A DNA stretch of 64,000 nt, taken from contig NC_053418.1 in assembly GCF_016859285.1 (NCBI RefSeq), positions 21,008,910 to 21,072,909 on the forward strand. Reading direction: 5' to 3'. This DNA is from Xiphias gladius. Lineage: Eukaryota; Chordata; Actinopteri; Istiophoriformes; Xiphiidae. A model generated the notes under the pieces. It was not told the origin of the DNA. It did not search any database and saw nothing but the letters and a program-made list of their open reading frames with translations. Positions within the stretch are counted from its first letter, which is position 1, and the number at the start of each line of letters is the position of its first letter. Positions 23,360-37,322 of the stretch are shown piece by piece. The position numbers were made by a program, and so were the translations under genes.

Positions 23360-26300
23360 ATGGTTCATGTCATAGCCCTGATCGCTTTTATGACTTGTAT
23401 GGTAAGTTGGTCGGGTCATCTTTTCTTTGTAATGGTGTACTGTAATATACACACTGTACACCTTTTTCAGTCAACAGTATAATAACCTCACGTTGCTTAG
23501 TTCTCATACTCCAGTAAGAAAACTTTATAGGTCTTTACATGGATACGATCTGTGACCGGGATTGAAAAGTAGAGGAATATATGTGATTCTTTTTGTAATT
23601 TAAATACTAAATAAACGTAATCACTTACAGATACATAAGGAAAATGATGTAATTTAACTGTAATTATTGATCCAAATGTTGGTATTCACAAAAGGAGTAC
23701 ATTTCAATTTTTTTCAACAGTAAATCACCATAAATGCCAAAGCAAAAACAATATTCCAGTGCTATGTCACACCTCAGCATCAAAAGTCAAGTTTAGGAAA
23801 GTGTTCATACAATCAGCAAAGATCTAAGACTTATATAAATGTGTCAGATAAAGCATCACTTGTGGTTGTAAGTTGAATTTGGTGGAAGATCTTAAATGTC
23901 TAAATAAAGAACAGATCAAATAAATAAGGTGAAATACAACACACGTTGTAGTGTGTATTCCACTTGATCTATTTGATTTGTGTTTAACAAAGTTCTAGTA
24001 TTGAAAGCTCTAATGAAATAGCACAAATAATATTTGAATTAGGTAATGTAATGTAAACTGGTAGTAATCTTATAAAAAATGAGATTTAGAATGACATTTC
24101 AAAAGTGACACTCACAAAAGTTAGTGATTTTCTTCTAGATTAATGTCTGTTTTCATTCTTCATAGTAAATAGTGTTAACATTTGCAGTTGCGGGGTCCTG
24201 TAGTTCTTTTTCTGTCTTTGGTTTTCGTTGATTTCTAAGGAGTGAACATGAAACATAACGTAAATCATTCTCGGATTAATGAATGCACTTTTTCATAAAT
24301 TATAAATGTTACATTTTACAATTTTGATTAGAAAAAGTAATAATGAAAAATGTATTTAAATGTTGACATTTGCGGACTGGATTATTTATTTAAATTTAGT
24401 ACATTTTACAAGAGTCTGCGTTGTTTTTGGCTAAGCCTTTTTTTCTTAAAGTTTAAGTCATTTTATTTATGCAGTACATTTGAACAATTGCCAATCATAA
24501 TTTTTTTACATAGAAGTTTTAAGAAAATAAAGCTAAAATAAAAAGCAGGGGCTTAGAACTAGATTTAAAATACCAATGGACAGAGAAGACCTGACAGTGA
24601 GGGCTGTATGAACAAATAATTGTCCATTATACTGGTTTAAATTTGTGAACTATATGGGAAGTCTATAAACTTGTCACACACCAATATTAACTGCTTACTT
24701 TTATATAAAAGAGGTTAAATAATTGTAATTAATTTTGGATATAGTAACATATGCAACATATTTGAACCTTCCATTTTATTGTTCATGCAAGGTGTCATGA
24801 AGTAGCTGACATAGCAGGACACAGTACAGCTCTTTAGTCATTATGATGCTATTAAGACATTTATGGGTTAATACTGTAATGTCTACAGAAGAAACTTACT
24901 GATGGTGAACTTGATAAACCTAATGAAACCTTATGGCAGCTTTGTTTGAAGATATCATCCTAAACTTTTTATTTATGGTATTAATGTTATCTACATATGG
25001 CGATACATGCAAGGTAGGGCCGAAAAACTATACATAATATACATCAAAATGAAATGCTAATGTAACATGTAAAGAGTGTGTTGAAATGTCTTCGAGTTGT
25101 AAATAGAAACTTCATTTACATGTGTCCTCCTTTTTTCTAGTTGACAGAAGTGTGCTTTGTTTTTGACAATAACTCTATCTTCCACACAGGTGCTGTCAGA
25201 GGCCCAACATGAGCCCGGGTACTGCGCTTTCTATGAAGAATGCGGTCGTAACCCGTCGATAACTGGGTCCCTCATTCCTCCTATTGTCCCCTGTTTAAAC
25301 TACAGCCGTGCCCGACCAGTCACAGGAGCCCACTACACTAAGCTCAAAGAGGTCTGTAGATCCTGCTTACTATTTGAATGGAGCGGAGAATAAGATACAG
25401 TAAAGCATTGTAGAGTAGGGCTATTCTTATTCCTCTTAATCTATTCTTAGGAAATGATTTTGAGTATTCAGTTCACCAATAGTGGGCTTGTGTTTGAGTT
25501 TTCGTAAAACCACACCTGTTCTTGCTGCAGGTGTGTCCCATTCTGGACCGTGGTGAGTACAACACGTACGCCTGCTGCTCCATCAAACAGCTGTCATCCC
25601 TGGAACTGAGCCTGGCCCTGTCAAAGGCTGTGCTGATCCGCTGCCCTTCCTGCGCTGAGAACTTTGCCCACCTGCATTGCATCAACACCTGCAGCCCCAA
25701 CCAGAGCAAGATGATAAAAGTCACAAAGGTCAAGAATGTCACTCATCTGGGCAAGACAAGGGAGGCCGTGGTGGGTTACCAGGCATTCCTCAGCACCACC
25801 TTTGCAGACGCCGCCTTCCAGTCTTGTAAAAATGTAAGGATCCCAGCCACAGGAGGCTTTGCCATCGCCACCATGTGTGGTCGGTACGGTGCCAAACTGT
25901 GCACCCCACAGCGCTGGTATGACTTCCAGGGAGACTCCAGTAATGGCCTGGCTCCACTGGACATTGACTTCAGACTGATAAAAGAGGGAGACACTGAGGG
26001 ACTACCAGAGGGTGTGATTCCCTACAACGGACGTGCTCTGAAGTGTAACGAGACCACACCATCAGGAGGTCAGATCTGCTCCTGCCAGGACTGCAAAGAG
26101 TCTTGCCCAAGTGTGCCTCCTCTACCACTTCCTCCCGGCCCCTTTAGACTGTTGGGGACAGATGGCTTCCTTGTGATTTCTGTTATCTTACTCTGTCTCC
26201 TGATATTTGCCTTCCTGTTATACTTCTCTGTCTTTTGCTTGGTGAAGTCTAAGAAAAGAGAGGATGAAGAGAGAGGAAAGAGAAAGAGGAAAGGCAAAGA

Positions 26301-29300
26301 CCAGAACAGTAATGATGTGACTCAGCAGGTCGTTCAACCATCAGAGGTGACGTGCGCTGACAGGAACAGCTTGGCAGCTCAAGCTTTCCTGAGCCTAGAG
26401 TTTCGGTATTGGGGAACCCTCATGGCCACTTATCCCCTCACAGTAAGTATTTTTAACGCTCAAAATCCGAGTACATGATAGCAGGTACTGATACAGACCT
26501 GCTTATTGTTTTATTTGGCAAGTGTGTAGAATTTCTGACTTTGTTGTATCAAACAGGCAGACTGAGAGGAATGGACTGAAAACAAAGCAGAGTTCACAAA
26601 TTTTTGCAAGGATTGTCTCATTTTTTCTACAAACAAAAGCCATCACAATAATTTGAAGCATATTATAAACATATTCAAATTGTACATGCAATGGCTTCAA
26701 GAAAAAAAAAGGTTGTCAGCCAGATAAAGAAGATATGTCTCAGTTGGTAATATTTTACCCTCATTCAAGGTGCTCCTGATTTCGGCTGTAGTCGTGGCTG
26801 TTTTCTCTGCCGGCCTTAAATCCATTGAGCTCACCACTGACCCGGTCGAGCTGTGGTCTGCTCCCAACAGCCGGGCCCGCCAGGAGAAAGACTTCCATGA
26901 CACACACTTTGACCCGTTCTTCAGGACAAACCAGCTGATCTTGACAGCGCCAGGCAGAAAAGGCCACATTTACGATTCTTTGCTGTTTGGCCCGCAGAAC
27001 TTTAGCGGGCTTGTATCTAAGGATCTCATTATTGAGCTGCTGGAGCTCCAGAAACGAATACAGGTAAAGAAAAACCCAGAATCAAAGTTGACAGTTGACA
27101 ATGTTTGCAAAAGCTCATCGTATCATTTTGACAATGATGCCTCTTTTTTAGAACATCGAGTTCTGGTCAGAGGATCTGAACCGCACAGCAAGTCTGAAGG
27201 ATGTGTGCTTCGCACCGCTGAACCCATCCAAGCCCTTACTGACGGACTGTGCAGTCAACAGCTTGCCACAGTACTTCCAGAACAGCCTGGACAACATTAA
27301 TGCTAAGGTGAACATGACAGAGCTGGGAGTGACCAAAGAGGTGGACTGGAGAGACCACTTAATCTACTGCCTCAAGTAAGGATTCATGAAACGGAATTTC
27401 AAATCAAACTGGAAAAAAAGCAGCGATTCAACTACAGTTTCTCAGTTACTTAAACGTAACTCTCCTTTTTCTTCTTCCGTCTCTTCTCAAGCTCGCCCTT
27501 GTCCTTCAAAGACATCACTGATTTAGGTATGAGTTGCATGGCTGACTATGGAGCTCCAGTCTTCTCCTTTCTGGCTGTGGGAGGCTATGAGAGTGAGTGA
27601 CATTCAGCATCAACTTTTACACATGAAATACCTGTACATTCAACACAAAAAGACACTTCTAACTTACCTGAACACTATATGTCTTGCTTCTCCCAGATGA
27701 CGACTACACCAATGCACAGGCTTTCATCTTGACCTTCTCCCTCAACAACTACGCTCGCAGCAACCCCAAGTTTAAAGTGGCCATGCAGTGGGAGAAAGAG
27801 TTTCTTAAAATTGTCCAGGATTACCAGAAAAGCCCTGCCACCAACTTCACCTTTGCATTCATGGCAGAGGTACAGTAACCTATGAAAACTCACAGAATAC
27901 ATCATTCATGTTTCTTGTTATAAAAGATGTTAATTTTATCTGGTAGCCAAGGGGGTTAAGACCCTGATCTCTGGTTTGAGCCTGTGTTGCATGTCAAGTC
28001 TCATCTCTCTCCACCTATTTCCTCTGATCTCTGTCATCTCATATCTATTATAAGCAAAAATGCTCAAAAAAAGAAAGAAGTAATCAGTGCCTGCTGTCAC
28101 AGATTTTCCAATGGGAAAGTGTTTTTCTATCACCTCACAATCTGACCTCTTAAATCCCTAATCCTTGATTTGACGCCCCATTGTCTCCACAGAGGTCTCT
28201 GGAGGATGAGATTAATCGGACAACAGCGGAGGATATCCCCATCTTTATGATCAGTTATGCTGTAATCTTTGTTTACATTGCTGTTGCACTGGGGGAGTAC
28301 TCTTCATGGAAACGCATACTGGTAAGATTTCAGAGACAGTAATGTCTACATTTATTATGATGCAGTATTTCACATTGGTCAGATTTTTTTAGCCACACAA
28401 AAGGTGTGGCCTTAGGAATTGTCGGTCTACATATAAAAAATGATAAGGGAAAAAAAAAAAAGGATTCCTGCAGTCTTATCTCTGCATCCTCAAGGTGGAC
28501 TCCAAGTTCTTGGTGGGTCTGGGTGGGATCCTGGTGGTTGCCTGTTCTGTCCTGGCCTCCATGGGCTTCTACTCCTGGATCGGCATCCCCTCCTCACTGG
28601 TCATTCTACAGGTCGTGCCCTTCCTGGTGCTCGCTGTAGGAGCTGACAACATCTTCATCTTTGTTCTGGAGTACCAGGTATGTATATTTGTGTGCACAAT
28701 GAGTGTACAATATTGATGATTTTGTAAGATGTGTATATAATTTTTAGTGATGTTATCCCACTCTTCCTTCCTTGCAGAGAGATGTACGGAGGCCTGGAGA
28801 GAAGAGAGAGGAGCACATTGGTCGTGTCCTTGGAAATGTAGCTCCCAGCATGCTCCTGTGCAGTCTCTCTGAGTCTGTCTGCTTCTTTTTAGGTAGAAAC
28901 ATTCAATTTTTTTTTAGTGTAAAAAAAACTACATGAACAAAGTGCAACAGGTAACACGGACATATTAAAAGGTTTCGCTTCAGTACAGTTCTGTGCACGT
29001 ACAGTGTGTGGGAAGGGACCATTGTGTTTCCATATAATGTGTTAACCTTGAACCGTGTCTCTGTTCTGCTACCCAAGGGGCCCTGTCCACCATGCCAGCA
29101 GTCAAGTCCTTTGCTCTGTACGCTGCTCTGGCTGTGCTCATGGACTTCATCCTCCAGATGACAGCCTTTGTGGCGCTGCTGTCCCTGGATGCCCGGCGGC
29201 AAGACAACAACCGCTGTGAACTGCTCTGCTGTGTTACAGTGTCAACCCAGCATCCCAACAAACCAAACGAGGGCTTTCTGCTGCCCTTCATGAGGAAATA

Positions 29301-32300
29301 CTACGCCCCTGTCCTACTGCACCCTTACACCAGGATCATAGTGGTAAAGCTAGTAACACTTCAGCTATAGCATAAGACAGAGGTCACAGTTATTCTCAAC
29401 CTATGACCTCCGTTGTGCCTAAAACATCATAAAACCCCAGGTTAGAAGGTCATACTTTCTTGTGTTTAACTGGATATTTGTTGAATACATTCTGTCCTGT
29501 GTTCTCTCCAGATTTTGGTGTTCATCTTCATGCTCTGCGGATCCCTATTCCTTATGTTTCATGTCACAGTTGGTCTGGATCAGGAGCTGGCTATGCCTAA
29601 GGTCAGTAAGCACTGGTATAGTAATATAAATGAACTCCTACGCACTCCTCTTTCAATGTAACCTTACAAACATTATTCTGTTTTTGGTGCAGGGCTCTTA
29701 TATGTTGGACTATTTCCAGTACCTGTATAAATACTTTGAAGTTGGAGTCCCTGTTTACTTTGTAACAAAAAGGGGCTTCGACTTCACCAGTGTGGAGGGC
29801 ATGAATGCAGTCTGCTCCAGCGTGGGCTGTGATCAGTTCTCACTAACCCAGAAGATCCAGTACGCCACCACTTACCCTGATCGGTGAGTCAGTGATTTAA
29901 TTTTTTATAATCTGGACAGGAGAAAATGTAGGCTTTCAAATACTGTTGCTGCTCAACTCTGCATCAACCAGTTCCTCATTTCAGAAGAGTGAAGAGAGAT
30001 TTTCTGTCCTTGTTCTTTACATCATCATCATTTTTCACTAACACATCCTTGAACTCACTGATATCATAGTAGCAACCTCTCGCATACTAGCCATTCAGAT
30101 TAGTTAATGATAAACTGAGTTACATGAACGCAACTGAGCAGATAAAAGGTGCCTCTAACTGATTGTGCCATGCAGAGAGCAAACACCATGCGTATCCCCT
30201 ATAATTACCTATAGTATCCCCTATAGTTACTTTAATTAACATGCTTTTTTGCCAGTTAAGTATCCTGCAGAGAAGTATATATATTTTCCACCAAAAGATA
30301 ACTCCTGATGCATAAATTAGGCTGTACACCTACAGTAGCAAGAATTATATTACCCAATGTTCACTTTGTGATATAAAGTATGTCTCTCAGGTAACTTGAA
30401 GGGCATCATGGGCATTTGACCGATTATATTTAAGAACACACTTTTATTTCCTTGAGATAAGACGGATTCTGAAGCTCACTTATTGTTAGCATTATCAGTT
30501 GCTCACCGGCAGATAGCGAAACTCTTCTCATAAAAGGGGAAGTTTGCCATAATTACCATTAATTTAATATGAAATCATTAATATGAAAGCGTAAAGGTTT
30601 AGTATACAAATGTTAGCCAAAACTCTGTCTATTAACTTAAACTGACAAAAGTGAAAGAAATATGATACTTTTGAAAAGAAGCTTATTCGCTTCCTTTCAG
30701 AGAGTTAGATGATAAGATTAATACCGCTCTCATGTATGTACAGTAGTAGTTACACTTTATTTTTTGTATAGATTTAACAAATGAAATATGTCATGTTAAT
30801 CAGCGAGTTTTATGGGTGCTGATAGGTGGATTTTGTTACCTTTGGACAGAGCAAGGATAGCTGTTTCCCCCTGTTTCCAGTGTTTATGCTAAGCTAAGCT
30901 AATGGGCTGGTGGCTATAGCTTTATATTTAGTGTGCAGACAAGAGAGTGGTATCAACTCATCTAATTCATAGCAAATAAGCATATTTCCCTATATGTCAA
31001 ACAATTTCTTTCAAGCATAAGACTGATGACAAGGCGAATTCTGTACTTTTGAATTGTCAGCAAATCCTGTGGAAAGACCAAACCCAACAATCAATCTATT
31101 GTCCGTGTAGCCAAAGCCTGATATGGGTTATTCCTGTGTGCCATAGAGCTTTATGATTGTCCAAAAACTTTTAAAGACACATTAATAAGCCACACCTTTG
31201 TACTGGGTGACATCTTTCTTTGTGACAACATGGACACTGTAGTTTATTTTGAGAAAATACACAATCCTGCTGCTGTAAATACTCACTGGAGCACTGCTTG
31301 TGTGTTACTCCACGGCTGAAAATAGTCTCCAGCAAATGCACCATTTGCTTCTATTTGAGTAAGGTTTGCTAAAAAATTTAGTTCCCGGCTGTTTTGGGAA
31401 ATTGAGTCTTTTAAATTGAAAATTTTAAAGGAAACCATATATTTGTGACCTGATTTTAAAGATTTACATCTCAGTCGCAGCAGGTATAGATGGATGGATG
31501 AACGCATTGTTGTTTTTGGTCTATTCATGAGTTTTGTGATTGTAAGAAAAATATAGAATAACACTGTCCTTTAACATGGACACTTGTTATTCCTGTCTTT
31601 CTTTAACCCATTGACGCTGTGATCTGTAGGTCCTACTTGGCTATTCCTGCTAACTCTTGGGTGGATGATTTCATCGACTGGCTGAACCCTGGATCTAGAT
31701 GTTGTCGTCTGTACGCCTTCGGTCCAAATGCTGGAAAGTTCTGTCCTGCAAGTGAATGTGAGAATCACTGCTGAGAAAATATCACATTAACACACATCCT
31801 TTAATGTGAATTTCCTTATACAATGAAATACATTACCCTTACTTTATTAACACTCTTATTCTGCTCCCATGTCTCAATAGCTCCCTTGCTCTGTGCTCGT
31901 AAGTGTATGGCTACTCCTCAAAATGGCGTCCTCAGGCCTAGTGTGGAACAATTCAACCGCTTCCTCCCTGACTTTCTCGGTAACAGGCCTGACCTTCAGT
32001 GCCCCAAAGGGTGTGTATTGATGCTGCACACATACACACAAGACCATCACAACATGGAAACAACATTCTCACTGATCATTTCCTTTTAACAGTGGTCTAG
32101 GAGCCTATGACACGGCAGTAGTGAGAGATGCGAGTGGAGAAATTATAGGTAAGTCAACTCAAATGATCTCAAAGCAGTCAAAGATGTTACTGTATGTTCA
32201 TTTAAATAGAAATGATGCTAATAGGTGAGCCTATTCTTTCCCTCTGTCCCCAGCCTCTCGTTTCATGGCTTACCACACACCTTTAACCAACTCCAAGGAG

Positions 32301-34098
32301 TTCACTGCAGCACTGCTGAAGGCCAGAGAGCTAGCCCACAACATCACAATGGGCATGAGGAAAGTGCCAGGCACCTCACCTGACTTTGAAGTATTTCCTT
32401 ACACGTATGTACTTTAAATTCCCAAACCCCTTCGTGTCCCCCTCCCTCTACAGCGATGTGGATGGGTAGTTCCTTTTCAATATTTGAATGGAATTGGTCA
32501 TTAAATCTAAGCAGTCTGTATTTTCTGACCTTTTTTTTTTTTTTTTTTGCTTCTCTCCTTCTTCCAGGGTAACTAATGTATTTTATGAGCAGTACCTCAC
32601 TATTGTGCCAGAGGGACTTTTCAACATCTCCCTGTGCTTGCTGCCAACCTTCGTGGTGTGCTGTCTGCTACTGGGTTTGGACCTCTGCTCCGGCCTGCTC
32701 AACCTGATTACCATAATCATGATCATCGTGGATACTGTTGGCGTCATGACACTGTGGGGCATCGATTACAACGCAGTGGCCCTTATCAATCTGGTCACGG
32801 TAAGAATATGTCTGTGAAGGGGATTAAAGTGGCACTCTGCCAATTTTATAAATGAAGTTGATTTTACTCTTCATGAGGAGTGCTGCTCAGCCTGTAAAGA
32901 CAGTTGTATAATGTCTCCTGTGGGTTTTTTTCTTTACTCTCTTTTGAGTCCCCCAACTTTATGCATTTGCAATACTAAATTCCTGGAATGTTCCTTTTAT
33001 AATTTTACCATGTCCTGTAGACATTGATCTGTGATGTTATACTTTGTTTTCAGTAGGGCAAAATGTTTATAATCCATATAGTCACCATTATGTTTCCTAG
33101 TTTCATTGTGATCTGATTGCCTTTATTGCATGCAATTTATTTAACGCTCTCGCTTTTGATATTCACAAGTAAAATTGTAGCCTAACCTTTCAGTGATAAT
33201 TGCTGTTCATAAAAATATAATTATGATATGACAAACATGAACAGAAACATTGTCTTGAGTCTGTAAATAACAATAGGGAATTCATTTATATGGTCATTTC
33301 TTACTTGATTAACTTACATTCTCTATGTTATTTGCAGGCAGTGGGCATCTCTGTGGAGTTTGTGTCACATATGACAAGATCCTTTGCGCTCAGCACCAAG
33401 CCCACACGTGTGGAAAGAGCTATGGAGGCCACAGCCAATATGGGCAGCGCGGTAAGTAAACTGTAAGCGAAATAGAGCAGACACTGTGAATCGCTCGCAA
33501 AATTACAGCAAAAAAATCAGGGAAATAGGCATTCACTTTTAGTGCCATACACAGTTAATTGTATAAACATCCACATACAGTAACTGCTGTCAGAGTTAAA
33601 CATGTTTATTTTGTACCTTGAAGGTATTTGCTGGTGTTGCTATGACCAACCTACCAGGCATCCTTGTGCTGGCGTTTGCCAAAGCACAGCTCATCCAGAT
33701 CTTCTTCTTCCGGTTAAACCTGGTCATCACACTTCTGGGGCTGGCTCATGGACTTATATTCCTCCCTGTGCTGCTCAGCTACTTTGGTATGCACTTTATT
33801 TTCAGCACGTTTTCTATGCAACAGAGGGCACCAATCAAACTGAGAGCGAGGACTAAATCTCAGTTGTTTTCTTTTCTCAGGTCCTGGTGTGAATAAGGCG
33901 GTGCTGCTGCAGCTCCAGGAGGCCAAAGCAAAGGCCAGCCAGGAGCTGGAAGTGAGGAGCAACATGAGACAAGTCTATGAAAACCTGAGCTATGAAGACA
34001 ATGAGATAAAACAGGACCCAGACTTAAACTCCGCAAACTCCAGCAGACCATCAAAAATGATAGAAAACCAACAGCAGGAGAGAATTGACTGCTTCTGA
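23360..34098 (+). CDS. npc1l1: NPC1-like 1 sterol transporter
   Basis: Coding exons: 23360-23401, 25190-25351, 25531-26442, 26770-27063, 27152-27375, 27492-27592, 27697-27869, 28193-28321, 28495-28677, 28778-28892, 29078-29343, 29512-29601, 29693-29883, 31630-31757, 31881-32010, 32093-32148, 32254-32404, 32568-32799, 33338-33451, 33624-33786, 33881-34098. They total 4074 nt, giving 1357 aa (human 1332-1359), with all phases matching. NPC1L1 takes up dietary cholesterol at the enterocyte apical membrane. Order: signal peptide split by intron 1, Cys-rich sterol-binding N-terminal domain ([34 protein letters not shown]), first membrane helix, middle lumenal domain, sterol-sensing domain (about 645-815, [33 protein letters not shown]), second Cys-rich lumenal domain, C-terminal helix bundle ([24 protein letters not shown]). 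The tail has YENLSY at the place of the human YVNxxF internalisation motif. It fits NPC1L1 better than NPC1, and it keeps the human 7p13 neighbours. Confidence 0.95.
27940..28090 (+). repeat. tRNA-derived SINE fragment in npc1l1 intron 7
   Basis: The stretch reads ggtagccaagggggttaagac, then ttgagcctgtgttgcatgtc, then ctctctccacctatttcctc and an A-rich tail of aagcaaaaatgctcaaaaaaag. This order matches from memory a common teleost SINE (gttaagaccc ... gcatgtc ... ctctctcc ... aaatgccc). It is diverged and partial. Confidence 0.55.
30690..31330. repeat. teleost dispersed repeat cluster in npc1l1 intron 13
   Basis: The phrases gctgtttccccctgtttccag, tttatgctaagctaagctaa and gagagtggtatcaactcatc are very common in teleost intergenic DNA (recognised from memory). 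A diverged copy occurs at about 47950-48165 (cgtttccccttttt then tgtgctaagctaatctaa), so the family is repeated within this window. It makes intron 13 the longest npc1l1 intron after intron 1. Confidence 0.55.
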
Positions 34099-34654
34099 GC
34101 ATCGGAAACAAAAACTGTTTATAAAAGCTCTGATAAGTAAAATACCTCTGTAACAAACTGCACAAGGATGGACACAGAAATGGACAGAGAACAAAGAGTC
34201 AGGTATTTGGCTCCTCCATATGGAAATCATTAACTTAACTACGTACCTCAATCAGAAATGGACCAGTGGGGCTGTTGACAATAACACAGAATTGTGCAAT
34301 ATTTCTGAGCAATGCAAGAGTAGGCTATTGCACAGAGGGTCAACCTTCCTGTCTCAGCAAATAAAAAACTACACATCTCTCTTCGCAAGTGCTGCAGCTG
34401 GGCAAGATTTTTTTTTCAGTTGTGGAATTATCTGACAGGACAGAAAGTTGACAAATGTTTTGAATTAGTCATTTTGTATTTTTTTTATTGAATGTGATTA
34501 TTTTGTATGTGAATACTTAACATTAGCACTGTTTCGAGTGATTTAAAATAACTCACACTCCAGCATTTCATATGATAGTTTCTTCAATTGTAGTATGATG
34601 CTATTGCTGTAAAAGAGCAATCAGTAAAAAAATATTAAATGTTTTTATTATTTG

Positions 34655-34660
34655 AATAAA
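34655..34660 (+). terminator. npc1l1: npc1l1 polyadenylation signal
   Basis: AATAAA lies about 557 bases after the npc1l1 stop, in A/T-rich sequence. An earlier AATAAA occurs near 34360. Confidence 0.55.
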
Positions 34661-35781
34661 TATCCTTATTGAAAACATTTGGCATTATAGTTTTCCTTGA
34701 TAGGTGTTACAATGACAAATAGGGAATATTGGGCTTGCAGAAATGTTTACTTGGTTATGACGTTTTGAATTTGCTGTTTCAGTGCGCAAAACATATGCAC
34801 TCACTTTTTCTTTCCCAAGGATTCTTAAAAATTCTGTAGATTGCTTTCTTTAAAATTTGTATTTTATTACATTGGGGAAAGTACAAATGCTCCTTCAAGT
34901 ACAGAAGTATTAAAGAACTAGTTTGGGCTCAAAACTCTGTACTTTTTCTAATGCAATAAAAAACAAAAAATGAAGGGAGCATTCTACAATGTTGTGAGTC
35001 CTTGGGAAGCAGAAATTAAATGTATTGTTTCCCTTATCACTAATTTAACTGATCGCCCCATAATGTTTTATTTTCTATCTCCAATTAATTGATTTGCTAT
35101 GAGGCAGATAAAGTCCTTCTCTCACCTTGCACTGGGTTTGACTTTTTGACACGAAGGTTTGGTTTTAATTCTGAGAAATATTATTTGTATTATTTTTCAT
35201 ATTTTTGGATTAGGCTGCCCCAAAAAGAACAGGGATTGTTGCAGCCAAGTTAGTGTCTCCCGAGTATGTTCTTGAATTGGAGCCTCCTGCTCTATATGTT
35301 GCCAGCATATGCCGTCCCTGGATCAAACCGAGTCTGTATATACTGTGCATGTAACAAGTGTACCAAAGTTGGAGTCATTGCCCTTTTTTGCAAGGATACA
35401 GTACACGATAAACTTGAACATTAAGAAATTGCATGTTTCTATCTTTAGAAAGAGGATTTTAAAGTAGTTCAATTATATGATACCTCCATCCTAAAAACAT
35501 TTAAACATCTTGACACAATCTAAATGTGAGTTTCTTCAAAGAAAAATATTTCTGCAGTTTCAGACAACAGGACATTATGACATCCCCAACAAATGAGTAA
35601 ATTAAGAAAAAAGTTACAAATGAAAAATGACAGAAAATGGAAAGATATGTCAAATATCTTGGGTATTTCAAATTTTGTTTTATTAACAATGCATCCCTTT
35701 GATAGGATTGTATGTTTCTTTAGGTCATCAATGCCCCCAAAAACATACTGTACACATTATACAAGGGAAACCACGATTCAG

Positions 35782-35783
<2 letters not shown>

Positions 35784-35818
<35 letters not shown>
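35784..35818. repeat. poly(A)/poly(T) run of 35
   Basis: Uninterrupted A on the plus strand. Its length is likely unstable between individuals or assemblies. No adjacent retroposon with target-site duplications could be recognised. Confidence 0.9.
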
Positions 35819-35822
<4 letters not shown>

Positions 35823-37322
35823 TTTAAATTATAATACAGTCTTGAGGAAAAAATATAAATAACTTTTTTTCTTCTCTGGTTGAGCTCACTCTATGGTACA
35901 GACATATAATAAATAGATCGGATCTGACATCACTCAGCTGATCTATGAATCATCTCTCTATGAGTCCATTTTTGTAGCAGCATTATAGCAAAAACAAGCC
36001 AATGGAAACAGAGACCCTGTTTCCCTGGTAACCTTTTACAAATCCTTTAGTCATCGCAACCCCCCCCCCCATCTCAGCCAATGACAGACAGTGATATTGC
36101 ATTGTGGAGACAGATTCAGGGGTAATTATATTCCTACAATGTAATGGCAGCATGTAATGGCAACCTATTTTTAAAGTTTTACAAGCAAGAAACGCGTTAA
36201 GGTGACGTTACAACTTTGCCATGCTTGTTGCACATGCAGTGGAGGTGAAGCACAGAGGTAAGAAGGCATAGAGTCGGGTAGCTACAGGGCTTAATCCAGG
36301 TTTTGGAAACGTCTGTCAGCAGAGTTTGGTACTAAATCTGTAATGAATCATTCTACAGATAACTTGTACAACCGAGCATTTTTCCAAAGATCAACCCGCC
36401 TATTGAGAAGCTTACTATTAATGCAATGGCTGAAGAAAAATATTAAAGGTCCTAAGGAAGTAAAGGATGGTATAAACTAGCATCAAATTACATGCTATTC
36501 TCCTCATGTACTGTGTAAGGGTGGCATATATAGTGCTTTAGAAAATACAATACTAGTGATGTTTGATTGTCTGAGATACAAGAAATAGAAAAGTAACTGG
36601 CTGTCTGTGCTGACAAGAGGCTACAGGTTGTAGGAAGTGGTGAGGCAAGAGAAGCAAAAGCACATATCTGGCTAGAACAGATCATAGGTTGGGGTGGGAT
36701 ATGAACCAGGAAGGCTCCAGATACATTTTAAAAACAGCAGGACCCCTCTGTAGTGTTTTGTTTCGTTAGGAGAAAAGAACGCAGGGTCTGGCGAGGAATC
36801 ACTGGGTAGACACAACAACATGCCTTATTCATTTCATTACAGAAAAACACCACCTCTGGAAAGAGATAAAATGTTGATAGAATTTTTTCTTTTTTTCTTT
36901 TAAACACAGCGTGAGTCTTTGTCTTTACGATCCAGCTTGTCCTTAAGCATTATATTGATGTATTATTGAGTGTTGCTCAAGATTGCCAACCCATCTGAAA
37001 ACAGTATTTGGTTAAACTGCTCCCCCTTTTTCCTGTTTAAAAAAAAAAAGAAAGTCTGAGACAGCATTAGGCGTGCTGGGTTAAACTTTGTTTACAGATA
37101 CTGACGTTCTTTGTTTCCAGCTCGTATTTGCTAGAAGAAAAGGTGACTGATGACCACCTCCTCCTCCTCCTTGGCTATGGTACTCTGTTTGAGCAACATA
37201 AACATGCTGAATGTTTCCCCATCCTTAGAGCCATAACTTAATTTCTCTCAGTCTTGCATTCGTTCCATGTTTGTAGGGTGGCAGGACCGGGACTGTGCAG
37301 GAACACAAAAGGGGGAGGAGGA

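Larger units (their letters stand above)
34099..37322. other. npc1l1/rictor convergent interval
   Basis: No coding exon is seen. It holds the npc1l1 3' UTR (plus strand, to about 34680) and the long rictor 3' UTR (minus strand, from 37322 downwards, with several AATAAA complements, for example near 35068 and 35678). A pure A run of 35 bases lies at 35784-35818 and a C run at 36061-36070. This interval is also the junction between the human 7p13-like and 5p13-like blocks. Confidence 0.5.
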
